Positions 37,586 to 45,478 of a stretch of 64,000 nucleotides of DNA are shown here, piece by piece (position 1 is the first letter of the stretch; every line of letters starts with the position of its first letter). This DNA comes from Isoptericola croceus. GTDB lineage: Bacteria > Actinomycetota > Actinomycetes > Actinomycetales > Cellulomonadaceae. Position numbers and translations under genes: made by a program. Location: NCBI RefSeq assembly GCF_029382255.1, contig NZ_JARLLG010000011.1:1-64000 (forward strand). The letters run 5' to 3'. The notes below the pieces were generated by a model, which was not told the origin of the DNA, did not search any database, and saw only the letters and a program-made list of their open reading frames with translations.

Positions 37586-37839
37586 GCACGGACGAGCCGC
37601 TCGACGACCACGTCGTGGACGCCCGCGGGCTGCGCTGCCCGTTGCCGGTCATCCGGCTGGCCGCGCGCGCCAAGGAGCTACCTGCCGGGACCGAGGTGAC
37701 GGTGCTGGCCACGGACCCCGCCGCCCAGCACGACGTGCCGGCCTGGGCGCGCCTGCGGGGGCACGCGACGACCGGGGCGGAGAAGCACGAGGCGGACGGC
37801 GGACCCTGGTGGGCCCTGACCGTCCGCCTCGGGGAGTGA
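37582..37839 (+). CDS. tusA: TusA-family sulfur carrier protein
   Basis: An 85-residue sulfurtransferase of the TusA/YedF/SirA fold: DARGLRCPLPVIRLAARAKEL with the CPxP persulfide-accepting cysteine, then TVLATDPAAQHDVPAWARLRGHA and a final strand WWALTVRL. TusA accepts sulfane sulfur from a desulfurase and relays it to tRNA thiolation, molybdopterin or other pathways. The GTG overlaps the stop of the lysine-free desulfurase-like gene, which strongly implies a physical partnership. No tusBCDE genes are nearby. Confidence 0.93.
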   Translation: MSTDEPLDDHVVDARGLRCPLPVIRLAARAKELPAGTEVTVLATDPAAQHDVPAWARLRGHATTGAEKHEADGGPWWALTVRLGE

Positions 37840-37863
37840 TGCGTCGAACTGGCTCGGACGGCG

Positions 37864-38214
37864 TCAGCCGAAGGAACCGCCGCAGGCGCAGGACTCGCCG
37901 GCGTTCGGGTTGTCGATCGTGAAGCCCTGCTTCTCGATGGTGTCGGCGAAGTCGATCTTTGCGCCGTCGAGGTACGGGACGCTCATGCGGTCCACGACGA
38001 CCTCGACGCCGTCGTAGTCGCGCAGCGCGTCCCCGTCGAGCAGACGCTCGTCGAAGTACAGCTGGTAGATGAGGCCGGAGCAGCCGCCAGGCTGGACGGC
38101 GACGCGCAGACGCAGGTCGTCGCGTCCCTCCTGCTCGAGGAGGGTGCGGACCTTGTTCGCGGCGACCTCGGAGAGCTCGACGCCGTGCGTGGCGATCTCG
38201 GTGGTGTCGGTCAT
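37864..38214 (-). CDS. erpA: Iron-sulfur cluster insertion protein (HesB/ErpA)
   Basis: A 116-residue A-type Fe-S carrier. The three cluster cysteines are in PGGCSGLIYQLYF and the C-terminal GESCACGGSFG. It receives 2Fe-2S or 4Fe-4S clusters and passes them to apo-proteins such as NadA, LipA and QcrA (all encoded within this window). GGAGGAAGC precedes the ATG. The homologue is Rv2204c in the same relative place, between the oxidase genes and a glycerate-kinase-like gene. It converges with tusA at 24 bases, so sulfur handling and cluster delivery are adjacent. Confidence 0.93.
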   Translation of the reverse strand: MTDTTEIATHGVELSEVAANKVRTLLEQEGRDDLRLRVAVQPGGCSGLIYQLYFDERLLDGDALRDYDGVEVVVDRMSVPYLDGAKIDFADTIEKQGFTIDNPNAGESCACGGSFG

Positions 38215-38288
38215 GCTTCCTCCAACAGGTTGGCCCGTTTGGCTGTTCCCGATCCTACGCCGGAATCGGCTCTGGTCGATGACCCGGG

Positions 38289-38819
38289 TCACACCCCGCC
38301 CCACGCGGGCGCCCAGGTACGCGCCGCACGACCGACGGCACCGTCGTCCCAGGGCTCCCCCACCACGTGCACCCCCGCGACACCGCCGGCGGCCTGCTCA
38401 CGGCGCGAGACCTCCGAGCGCCCGGCGAGGACCACGACCGGGACCGCGTGCGGCGCCGCGGCGCGCGCCGCCTCGGCCACCGGGCCCTCGTGCAGCGCGG
38501 CCCCGTCCAGCACACCCACGTGGACGACGACGAGGTCGGCCCTGGCCGCGCGCTCGGCCAGCAGGGTGACCTCCGGGGCGGCGGGCGGCGACCCCACGCT
38601 GGACAGGCCCAAAGACGTGGTCGGCACGAACACGCCCGTCGGGCGCGGCACCCCGACCCCTGGCCCGGGCGCGACGGACCCAGGGGTCCTCGGCAGGACC
38701 AGGGGCTCGACGTCGCAACGAGGTGCGGCTGCCGACCAGGCGGCCGCGAGCGCCGCGGCCCGCGTGGCGGGGTCGGCAGGGTTCGGGCCGCCGGACGCGG
38801 CGACGATGAGCGCGTGCAC
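38289..38819 (-). CDS. Shortened glycerate-kinase-like protein
   Basis: A 176-residue protein that reads as the two ends of a glycerate kinase (PF02595, about 360-380 residues). The start ALIVAASGGPNPADPATRAA resembles VLVAPDSFGGTLTAAEAA; the end ADLVVVHVGVLDGAALHEGP, then VPVVVLAGRSEVSRREQAAG, matches DLVVTGEGxLDxQSLxGK and PVVALAGxV. The middle, with the glycine-rich substrate loops, is missing, and the GEG acids are replaced. In M. tuberculosis Rv2205c (glycerate kinase) lies beside Rv2204c as here. Probably non-catalytic. GTG 38819 is used; ATG 38837 is possible. Confidence 0.6.
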   Translation of the reverse strand: MHALIVAASGGPNPADPATRAAALAAAWSAAAPRCDVEPLVLPRTPGSVAPGPGVGVPRPTGVFVPTTSLGLSSVGSPPAAPEVTLLAERAARADLVVVHVGVLDGAALHEGPVAEAARAAAPHAVPVVVLAGRSEVSRREQAAGGVAGVHVVGEPWDDGAVGRAARTWAPAWGGV

Positions 38820-38863
38820 GGACCGATCGTGGCACATCCTGGCCTCGTGGGAAGATAGGGCCC

Positions 38864-40069
38864 GTGAGCACTCTGCTGAACGAGACGTCCCCCTTCGTCG
38901 AGCCGGCATCGTCCCCCCTGCTCCTGCTCGGGCAGGGTCGCGACCTCGCCTCCGAGCGTGGTGTCGAGTGCACGGGCACGCTCCCGTCGCCGTCGGACCC
39001 CGACCTGGTCGAGCGGGCCCGTGCCGCGCGCGCCGCCCTCGGTGACCGCGCCTTCGTGCTCGGCCACCACTACCAGCGCGACGAGGTCATCGACTTCGCC
39101 GACGTCACGGGCGACTCGTTCAAGCTCGCCCAGTCCGCCGCGGCACGGCCGGAGGCGGAGTTCGTCATCTTCTGCGGCGTGCACTTCATGGCGGAGTCGG
39201 CGGACATCCTGACGGCCGACTCCCAGCAGGTGGTGCTGCCCGACATGGCCGCCGGCTGCTCGATGGCGGACATGGCGGAGATCTCGCAGGTCGAGGAGGC
39301 CTGGGCCGTCCTCGAGGACGCCGGCGTCGCGGCCGACACGATCCCGGTCACCTACATGAACTCCACCGCCGCCATCAAGGCCTTCACCGGACGTCACGGC
39401 GGCACGGTGTGCACCTCCTCGAACGCCCAGGTGGCGCTGCGCTGGGCCTTCGACAAGGTGGGTGGCGTCGACGGGACCGGCAAGGTGCTCTTCATGCCGG
39501 ACCAGCACCTCGGCCGCAACACGGCGGTGCTCCAGCTCGGCATGAGCCTGGACGACTGCGTCGTCTTCGACCCCCGCAAGCCGGACGGCGGCCTCACCGC
39601 CGCCGAGCTGCGCGACGCCCGGATGATCCTGTGGCGCGGTCACTGCTCGGTCCACGGCCGGTTCTCCGAGCGCAACGTCTCCGACATCCGGGCCGCGGTG
39701 CCGGACGTCAACGTGCTGGTGCACCCGGAGTGCAAGCACGATGTCGTCAACGCCGCCGACATGGTGGGGTCGACCGAGTACATCATCAAGGCGCTCGAGA
39801 ACGCCGAGCCGGGGTCGTCCTGGGCGATCGGCACCGAGCTGAACCTGGTGCGCCGCGTCGCTGCCGCGCACCCGGACAAGCAGGTGCACTACCTCGACTC
39901 GACGGTGTGCTTCTGCTCGACCATGAACCGCATCGACCTGCCGCACCTCGTCTGGGCGATGGAGTCGCTCGTCGAGGGCCGCGTGGTCAACCGCATCGTC
40001 GTGGACGCCGACGACGCGCACTGGGCCCAGGTGGCCCTCGACCAGATGCTGGCGCTGCCCGGGATCTGA
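38864..40069 (+). CDS. nadA: Quinolinate synthase A
   Basis: A 401-residue NadA: condenses iminoaspartate with dihydroxyacetone phosphate to quinolinate for NAD synthesis, using an oxygen-sensitive 4Fe-4S cluster. The three cluster cysteines are in AAGCSMADM, HPECKHDVV and STVCFCSTM. GHHYQRDEVIDFADVTGDS and MNSTAAIKAF are substrate motifs. It has an N-terminal extension of about 50 residues. nadB and nadC do not follow, so the pathway partners are elsewhere. It is divergent from the glycerate-kinase-like gene by 44 bases; ErpA next to it could load its cluster. Confidence 0.96.
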   Translation: MSTLLNETSPFVEPASSPLLLLGQGRDLASERGVECTGTLPSPSDPDLVERARAARAALGDRAFVLGHHYQRDEVIDFADVTGDSFKLAQSAAARPEAEFVIFCGVHFMAESADILTADSQQVVLPDMAAGCSMADMAEISQVEEAWAVLEDAGVAADTIPVTYMNSTAAIKAFTGRHGGTVCTSSNAQVALRWAFDKVGGVDGTGKVLFMPDQHLGRNTAVLQLGMSLDDCVVFDPRKPDGGLTAAELRDARMILWRGHCSVHGRFSERNVSDIRAAVPDVNVLVHPECKHDVVNAADMVGSTEYIIKALENAEPGSSWAIGTELNLVRRVAAAHPDKQVHYLDSTVCFCSTMNRIDLPHLVWAMESLVEGRVVNRIVVDADDAHWAQVALDQMLALPGI

Positions 40070-40109
40070 GGTCGATCCCTGGTCCGGAACGAAGGGCGAT
40101 GACCGTGCG

Positions 40110-40709
40110 ATGAGCACCGACGGTGGGCTGCACGTCGGGATCCTCGTGTTCGACGAGGCCGACGAGCTGGACGTGGTCGGACCCTTCGAGGTCTTCACCT
40201 CCTGGGCCGAGCACTCGGAGATCAAGCCGCGCGTGAGCACCTTCTCGCGCACCGGGGACGGTGTGCGGCTCGCGGGCGGCCTACGGATGCTCCCGCACCG
40301 CTCCGCGGACGACGTGGGCCCGCTCCACCTGCTCGTCCACCCCGGCGGTTGGGGCACCCGCACCCTGCTCGACGACGCGACGCACCGGGAGTGGTTGCGC
40401 GCTGTGCGCCTGCAGACGCCCGTCGTGGCCAGCGTCTGCACGGGGGCGCTCGTCCTCGCGGCTGCCGGGCTGCTGGCAGGAAGACCCGCGACCACTCACC
40501 ACGACCACTACGACGAGCTGGCGCGGATCGATCCGAGCATCCTGGTCGACACCGAGGCGCGGTTCGTCGACGATGGAGACGTCGTCACCTCGGCCGGGGT
40601 GTCGGCAGGTATCGACATGGCCCTGCACCTGGTGGCCCGGCTCGAGTCGGACACCGCCGCCGCCGCGGTGTGCCGAGCGCTGCAGTACGACCCGCCGCGC
40701 ACGGTGTGA
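40110..40709 (+). CDS. DJ-1/PfpI-family protein
   Basis: A 199-residue flavodoxin-like protein with the DJ-1/PfpI nucleophile elbow: VVASVCTGALVLAAAGLL (Cys about 110) followed by RPATTHHDHYDELARI, where the His completes the site. The N-terminal strand VGILVFDEADELDVVGPFEVF carries the conserved acid. The closest functional types are InhA-like isonitrile hydratases and other GATase1-like hydrolases, rather than glyoxalase DJ-1. The substrate is unknown. It begins 41 bases after nadA and may share its transcript. Confidence 0.85.
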   Translation: MSTDGGLHVGILVFDEADELDVVGPFEVFTSWAEHSEIKPRVSTFSRTGDGVRLAGGLRMLPHRSADDVGPLHLLVHPGGWGTRTLLDDATHREWLRAVRLQTPVVASVCTGALVLAAAGLLAGRPATTHHDHYDELARIDPSILVDTEARFVDDGDVVTSAGVSAGIDMALHLVARLESDTAAAAVCRALQYDPPRTV

Positions 40710-40773
40710 CGCCGTCGGCCACCGCCCGACGCTCGATACCTGATACCGCGAGTCGCTGACATATCGTGGCGCT

Positions 40774-41319
40774 ATGACGCGGATGATCCAGCTCGCCAAG
40801 GCCTCTCTGCTCCCCCGCACGCCCGTCCCCGGACGTGGCCTGCTCGAGGCGTCCACGACCGTGCTGCGCGTACATCCAGGCGACCTGGACATGTACTTCC
40901 ACGTCAACAACGGCTCGTACCTGCAGATGATGGACGTCGCGCGATCCAACCTCATCGCCGACCTCGGCGGGTTCCGTCTGCTCAAGGACAAGGGCTGGTA
41001 TCCCGTCGTCGCAGCCTCGACCATGATGTACAAGCGGTCGCTGCAGCTGTTCGATCGCGTCGAGATCAGCACGCGCGTCCTGGGCTGGGACGCGCGAGTG
41101 GTCTACATCGAGCAGGTCTTCACGTGCCGCGGCACCTTCTCGGCCCGAGGTTGGGTCGCCGGACGGTTCCTGGGCAAGGACGGCTCGCGCGTCGCGCCGG
41201 CCGACGTCGTCGGCCTGCTCGGCGGCGGGCGGCCCGTGGCGAGCCCGACGCTGCCCGACGACGTCGCCGCCTGGGCCCGATCGGTCGACGTGGCGCACCG
41301 CGAGGCCGACCGGGCCTGA
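40774..41319 (+). CDS. Hot-dog-fold thioesterase (THEM6-like)
   Basis: A 181-residue acyl-CoA thioesterase-like protein. The active-site segment is GDLDMYFHVNNGSYLQMMDVAR, the D-x-N-x-HVNN motif of 4HBT enzymes, with a conserved Asp at about residue 37. Central helix, then VAASTMMYKRSLQLFDRVEIST and YIEQVFTCRG form the sheet. Relatives are THEM6/UPF0670 proteins. It probably hydrolyses acyl-CoA or acyl-thioester substrates in the cytosol; the substrate is not known. ATG 40774 is preceded by AT-rich TATCGTGGCG. It converges with the M20 peptidase. Confidence 0.83.
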   Translation: MTRMIQLAKASLLPRTPVPGRGLLEASTTVLRVHPGDLDMYFHVNNGSYLQMMDVARSNLIADLGGFRLLKDKGWYPVVAASTMMYKRSLQLFDRVEISTRVLGWDARVVYIEQVFTCRGTFSARGWVAGRFLGKDGSRVAPADVVGLLGGGRPVASPTLPDDVAAWARSVDVAHREADRA

Positions 41320-41401
41320 GCAGCGGTTCCGGTCGGCACCTCCGGCCGCGGTCGGCAGCTTGAGCCACCGATCACAGCCGGACGTACCGACCGGAGCGAG
41401 C

Positions 41402-42784
41402 TCAGGCCTCTCCCGCCACACCACGCAGGAGCAGCGCCTCGGCGAGCACGACCTTGCGCAGCTCGCCCAGGTGCACCGACTCGTTCGGCCCGTGCGCACG
41501 CGAGTCCGGGTCCTCCACCCCGGTGACCAGCACGGCCGCCTGCGGGAACGCCTCGAGCAGGTCCGCGATGAACGGGATCGACCCGCCGACGCCGATGTCG
41601 ACCGGAGCCGTGCCCCACGCCGCCGAAAAGGCGGCGCGGGCCGCACGCATGGCAGCGGAGTCGGCCGGCGCCCCGAACGCCCGGCCCTGCTCGCCGGGAG
41701 TCCAGGTGACCCGCGCACCGAACGGTGCGTGCGCCTCGAGGTGGGCCCGCAGCGCGTCCTCGGCAGCCTGCGGCTCGGTCCCGGGCGGGATGCGGACCGA
41801 GACCTTCGCCGCACAACGCGGGGCGAGCGTGTTCGAGGCGTGCGCCACCGAGGTCGCGTCGATGCCGATGACCGCGATCGCGGGCTTGGTCCACAGCCGT
41901 CCCGCGATCGTCCCGGTGCCGGCGAGCTCGACACCGTCGAGCACGGATGCGTCGCCGCGGAAGTCCGCCTCGGCGTAGTCGACCTCCGGCTCGCCCGCGC
42001 TGGCCAGACCGGCGACCGCGACGTTCCCCGCGTCGTCGTGCAGCGTGGCGACCAGACGGGCGAGGAGCACGTTCGCATCCAGGACCGGGCCGCCGAACAT
42101 GCCGGAGTGCACCGCGTGGTCCAGCACCTCGACCGTCACGACGCCGTCCACCAGCCCGCGCAGCGACGTGGTCAGCGCCGGCACCCCGACCTTCCAGTTC
42201 GTCGAGTCCGCCACCACGATGACGTCGGCGGCGAGCAGGTCGCGGTGGTCGGCGAGGAACTGCGCGAAGCTCGGCGAACCGGCTTCTTCCTCGCCCTCGA
42301 CGAAGACGGTCACCCCGACACCCGGCTCCTCGCCCAGGGCGGTCAGCGCGCGCAGCGCGCCCACGTGGGCCATGAGACCGGCCTTGTCGTCGGCGGCGCC
42401 GCGGCCGAACAGCCGTTCACCGACCTGCGTCGGCTCGAACGGGTCGGTCTCCCAGGTCGCGGCGTCCCCGGGCGGCTGGACGTCGTGGTGGGCGTACAGC
42501 AGCACGGTCGGCTCGCCCTCGCGCGCCGGACGGCGGGCGACCACGGCGGGAGCGCCGGGCTCGCCGTCGGGGCGGGCCGAGCGCAGCACGCGCACGTACG
42601 GCAGCCCGACGCCGCGCAGCAGGTCGGCCACGGCCTCGGCGCTGACTGCGACATGTGCCTGGTCGAAGGCCGCCGCGGAGACGCTCGGGATCCGGACCAG
42701 GGCCTCGAGGTCCGCCTGGATGGCAGGGAACAGCTCGTCGACGCGGGCGCGCAGGGCGGCCACGTCCGTCTCGGTGTGGTTCAC
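41402..42784 (-). CDS. M20-family metallopeptidase (dipeptidase)
   Basis: A 460-residue M20 zinc peptidase, like cytosolic dipeptidases. Metal and catalytic residues: LLYAHHDVQPPGD (His, Asp), GRGAADDKAGLMAHV (bridging Asp), VEGEEEAGSPSF (catalytic Glu pair), VVADSTN and near the C-terminus RAHGPNESV (His). The dimerisation domain is inserted between. It cleaves dipeptides or amide bonds. The GTG at 42784 gives MNHTETDVAALRARV. The divergent DUF3043 gene starts 56 bases away. Confidence 0.92.
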   Translation of the reverse strand: MNHTETDVAALRARVDELFPAIQADLEALVRIPSVSAAAFDQAHVAVSAEAVADLLRGVGLPYVRVLRSARPDGEPGAPAVVARRPAREGEPTVLLYAHHDVQPPGDAATWETDPFEPTQVGERLFGRGAADDKAGLMAHVGALRALTALGEEPGVGVTVFVEGEEEAGSPSFAQFLADHRDLLAADVIVVADSTNWKVGVPALTTSLRGLVDGVVTVEVLDHAVHSGMFGGPVLDANVLLARLVATLHDDAGNVAVAGLASAGEPEVDYAEADFRGDASVLDGVELAGTGTIAGRLWTKPAIAVIGIDATSVAHASNTLAPRCAAKVSVRIPPGTEPQAAEDALRAHLEAHAPFGARVTWTPGEQGRAFGAPADSAAMRAARAAFSAAWGTAPVDIGVGGSIPFIADLLEAFPQAAVLVTGVEDPDSRAHGPNESVHLGELRKVVLAEALLLRGVAGEA

Positions 42785-42840
42785 CCCTCCACGCTACCGG
42801 GGCGTCACGGCACGGCCCCGCGCTCGACTACCCTGGTGGC

Positions 42841-43476
42841 GTGATCTTCCGCAAGCCTGACACCGCCGACTCCGCTGGCACCGGTTCGTCCGACAGCCCG
42901 TCCGTCGCAGACCCTGCGATCACGCCCGCGGGCAAGGGCCGGCCGACGCCCAAGCGGCGTGAGGCCGCGGCGAAGAACCAGCGACCCCTGGTCCCCAACG
43001 ACCGCAAGGCGGCGCGTCAGGCCAGCAAGGCGAAGATGCGCGAGGATCGCAACCGCGAGTACAAGGCCATGCAGACCGGTGACGAGCGGTTCATGCCGGC
43101 CCGCGACAAGGGTCCGGTGCGCCGCTACGTGCGCGACCACGTCGACGCGCGCTGGAACCTCGGCGAGTTCTTCCTCCCGGTCGCGTTCCTCTTCATCTTC
43201 CTCAACCTGCTCGTGATGCAGAGCCCGACCCTCGGCGTGCTCGTACTGCTCGGCCTGTACGCGGTCGTGCTCGTCACCCTGCTCGACGCCGTCATCATGT
43301 GGCAGCGCCTCAAGCGCAGGCTCCGCGACAAGTTCGGCACCGTGGGCGCTGACGGGACCAAGACCTACGAGGTGCCGCGCGGGACGATGATGTACGCGGT
43401 GATGCGCGCGTTCCAGCTCCGGCGCTCCCGGCTGCCCAAGCCGATGCACAAGAAGCACGGTGTCTGGCCGGAGTGA
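42841..43476 (+). CDS. DUF3043 membrane protein
   Basis: A 211-residue actinobacterial DUF3043 protein. The basic, Lys/Arg-rich N-terminal half (GKGRPTPKRREAAAKNQRPL, RKAARQASKAKMRED) could contact RNA or DNA. Two helices follow (FFLPVAFLFIFLNLLVMQ and LGVLVLLGLYAVVLVTLLDAVIMW), and then a cytoplasmic tail with LPKPMHKKHGVW. Function is unknown. I believe the counterpart in M. tuberculosis is Rv2206 in the same block. The GTG at 42841 follows TACCCTGGTGGC. The aldo-keto reductase follows 21 bases later and may be co-transcribed. Confidence 0.85.
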   Translation: MIFRKPDTADSAGTGSSDSPSVADPAITPAGKGRPTPKRREAAAKNQRPLVPNDRKAARQASKAKMREDRNREYKAMQTGDERFMPARDKGPVRRYVRDHVDARWNLGEFFLPVAFLFIFLNLLVMQSPTLGVLVLLGLYAVVLVTLLDAVIMWQRLKRRLRDKFGTVGADGTKTYEVPRGTMMYAVMRAFQLRRSRLPKPMHKKHGVWPE

Positions 43477-43497
43477 CGCCATCGTAGGGTGAGGCGC

Positions 43498-44511
43498 ATG
43501 GTCAACTACCGGTACCTCGGCAACAGCGGTCTCAAGATCACCGAGATCACCTACGGCAACTGGCTCACCCACGGCTCACAGGTCGAGAACGACGTCGCCA
43601 CGCAGTGCGTGCACGCCGCGCTCGACGCCGGCATCACCTCGTTCGACACGGCGGACGTCTACGCGAACACAAAGGCCGAGACTGTCCTCGGCGAGGCGCT
43701 GAAGGGCCAGCGGCGCGAGTCGCTCGAGATCTTCACCAAGGTCTACTGGCCCACCGGCCCCGGCGGCCCGAACGACACGGGGCTGTCGCGCAAGCACGTC
43801 ATGGAGTCGATCAACGGCTCGCTCCAGCGGCTCGGCACGGACTACGTCGACCTCTACCAGGCGCACCGCTACGACGTCGAGACCCCGCTCGAGGAGACGA
43901 TGCAGGCGTTCGCCGACATCGTCCGCCAGGGCAAGGCCCTCTACATCGGCGTCAGCGAGTGGACCGCCGACCAGATCCGCGCCGGTGCGAAGCTGGCCCA
44001 GGAGCTCGGCTTCCAGCTCATCAGCTCCCAGCCGCAGTACTCGATGCTCTGGCGGGTCATCGAGAACGAGGTCGTCCCCGCCTCCCAGGAGGTCGGCATC
44101 TCCCAGATCGTCTGGTCGCCGATCGCCCAGGGCGTGCTGTCCGGCAAGTACGTGCCGGGCCAGGAGCTCCCCGCCGGGTCCCGCGCCACCGACACCAAGG
44201 GCGGCGCCAGGATGATCGAGCGCTTCATGCGTGACGACGTGCTCGAGCGGGTCCAGGGCCTGAAGCCCGTGGCCGAGGAGCTCGACCTGTCGATGGCGCA
44301 GCTCGCCATCGCCTGGGTGCTGCAGAACGACAACGTGGCCGCGGCCCTCGTGGGCGCCTCCCGCCCGGAGCAGGTGGCGGAGAACGTCAAGGCGTCCGGG
44401 GTGGAGATCCCGGCCGAGCTCATGGCGAAGATCGACGACGTCCTGGGCGACGTCGTCGAGCGTGACCCGGGCAAGACCTTCGAGGGGATGCCGAAGTCAC
44501 GCGTCGCCTGA
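43498..44511 (+). CDS. Aldo/keto reductase (Kv-beta-like)
   Basis: A 337-residue NADPH-dependent aldo/keto reductase. The tetrad is visible: Asp in ITSFDTADVYANTKAE, its Tyr just after, Lys in IFTKVYWP and His in DLYQAHRYD. The cofactor end is LVGASRPEQVAENV. Sequence resembles the Kv-channel beta-subunit/YghZ group, which reduce aldehydes and methylglyoxal. The substrate is not determined. ATG 43498 has TGAGGCGC upstream. A 27-base-arm palindrome follows as terminator. Confidence 0.92.
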   Translation: MVNYRYLGNSGLKITEITYGNWLTHGSQVENDVATQCVHAALDAGITSFDTADVYANTKAETVLGEALKGQRRESLEIFTKVYWPTGPGGPNDTGLSRKHVMESINGSLQRLGTDYVDLYQAHRYDVETPLEETMQAFADIVRQGKALYIGVSEWTADQIRAGAKLAQELGFQLISSQPQYSMLWRVIENEVVPASQEVGISQIVWSPIAQGVLSGKYVPGQELPAGSRATDTKGGARMIERFMRDDVLERVQGLKPVAEELDLSMAQLAIAWVLQNDNVAAALVGASRPEQVAENVKASGVEIPAELMAKIDDVLGDVVERDPGKTFEGMPKSRVA

Positions 44512-44529
44512 CACCCGGCACCGCTGCGC

Positions 44530-44584
44530 GAGCGTCTCTGTCCGTCAGGAATCAGGTCCTGATTCCTGACGGACAGAGACGCTC
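44530..44584. terminator. Near-perfect 55-base palindrome after the aldo-keto reductase
   Basis: Left arm 44530-44556 and right arm 44558-44584 are perfect reverse complements around one T. It lies between convergent genes and would make an unusually stable hairpin for both strands. Confidence 0.8.
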
Positions 44585-44602
44585 CTCCGCGTTTACCGGG
44601 TC

Positions 44603-45418
44603 TCAGAGGGTCCGGCCGCGCTCGCCGAACGAGTCCAGCGCACGGGCGATCTCGCGGGCACGGCGGCGCAGGCGCTCCTCGGTCTCCGACGGCGTCGCCC
44701 CGGCCAACGGCGGCACCCCGGGCTTCGCCGAGATCGCCGGGCGCGCGGCGAGCCCGCTCGGGACGAGCCACCGCCAGCGTGCGGCGGCCTGCACCACGAC
44801 GCCGACGCCGAGCGCGAACGCGATCGTCGCCCAGCCGAGCGTGCCCCCGAGCAGCCAGCCGACGGCCACGACCGACACCTCGATGCCGGTCTTGATCGCG
44901 CGCACGGACCAGCCGGTGCGGGCCACCAGCCCGGTCATCAGGCCGTCACGCGGGCCCGGGCCCAGGCGGACCCCCACGTAGGCCGCGGTGGCCACCCCGT
45001 TGAGGACGATGCCACCGAGGGCGAGCAGCACCCTGCCGGCCGTCCCCGGCTCGGGCACCAGGGTCTCGAGGACCCACAGGCTCGGCTCGATCGCGACGGC
45101 GATGATGGCGATGTTCGCGACCGTCCCGACCCCGGGCCGCTGCCGCAGCGGAACCCACGCCGCCAGGACGAGCACCGAGGTCAGGGCGACGACGATGCCG
45201 AAGGACCACCCCGTGGTGCGGACGACGCCCTGGTGCAGCACGTCCCACGGCATACCGCCCTGCCCGGCGTGCAGCAGCATCGCCATGGAGAACGTGAAGG
45301 CGAGCAGGCCGAGGACGAGCTGCACGCCTCGCCGTGCCGGGCCCAGGGCACGCGCCGGTGCTGCCGTCGAGGGCACCATCGGGACGGACGGAGCGGTGGC
45401 GGTCGAGGTGTCGGTCAT
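44603..45418 (-). CDS. yczE: YczE/YitT-like membrane protein
   Basis: A 271-residue integral membrane protein with about six helices: VQLVLGLLAFTFSMAMLLHAG, GIVVALTSVLVLAAWVPL, VANIAIIAVAIEPS and so on. It has the YczE/DUF6198 pattern, with GMPWDVLHQG and GPGPRDGLMTGL repeats. The cytoplasmic C-terminus is Arg/Glu-rich. Function is unknown; transport is suspected. It is divergent (60 bases) from a MocR-type regulator. In Bacillus and Brevibacillus the MocR protein YczR controls yczE in the same layout, which supports this name. Confidence 0.8.
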   Translation of the reverse strand: MTDTSTATAPSVPMVPSTAAPARALGPARRGVQLVLGLLAFTFSMAMLLHAGQGGMPWDVLHQGVVRTTGWSFGIVVALTSVLVLAAWVPLRQRPGVGTVANIAIIAVAIEPSLWVLETLVPEPGTAGRVLLALGGIVLNGVATAAYVGVRLGPGPRDGLMTGLVARTGWSVRAIKTGIEVSVVAVGWLLGGTLGWATIAFALGVGVVVQAAARWRWLVPSGLAARPAISAKPGVPPLAGATPSETEERLRRRAREIARALDSFGERGRTL

Positions 45419-45436
45419 GACGCCACCATCGCCCGC

Positions 45437-45461
45437 AATGGCCTTGCATTCCATAGCCAAT
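45437..45461. promoter_or_regulatory. Candidate MocR operator between yczE and its regulator
   Basis: The 60-bp gap holds two overlapping, opposed copies of an A-x-TGGC-x2-TG-type half-site (45437-45451 and, reversed, 45447-45461; 9 of 15 positions agree). MocR regulators bind such paired half-sites in shared promoters. Confidence 0.35.
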
Positions 45462-45478
45462 GAGAGAAGAGTGGCCGT

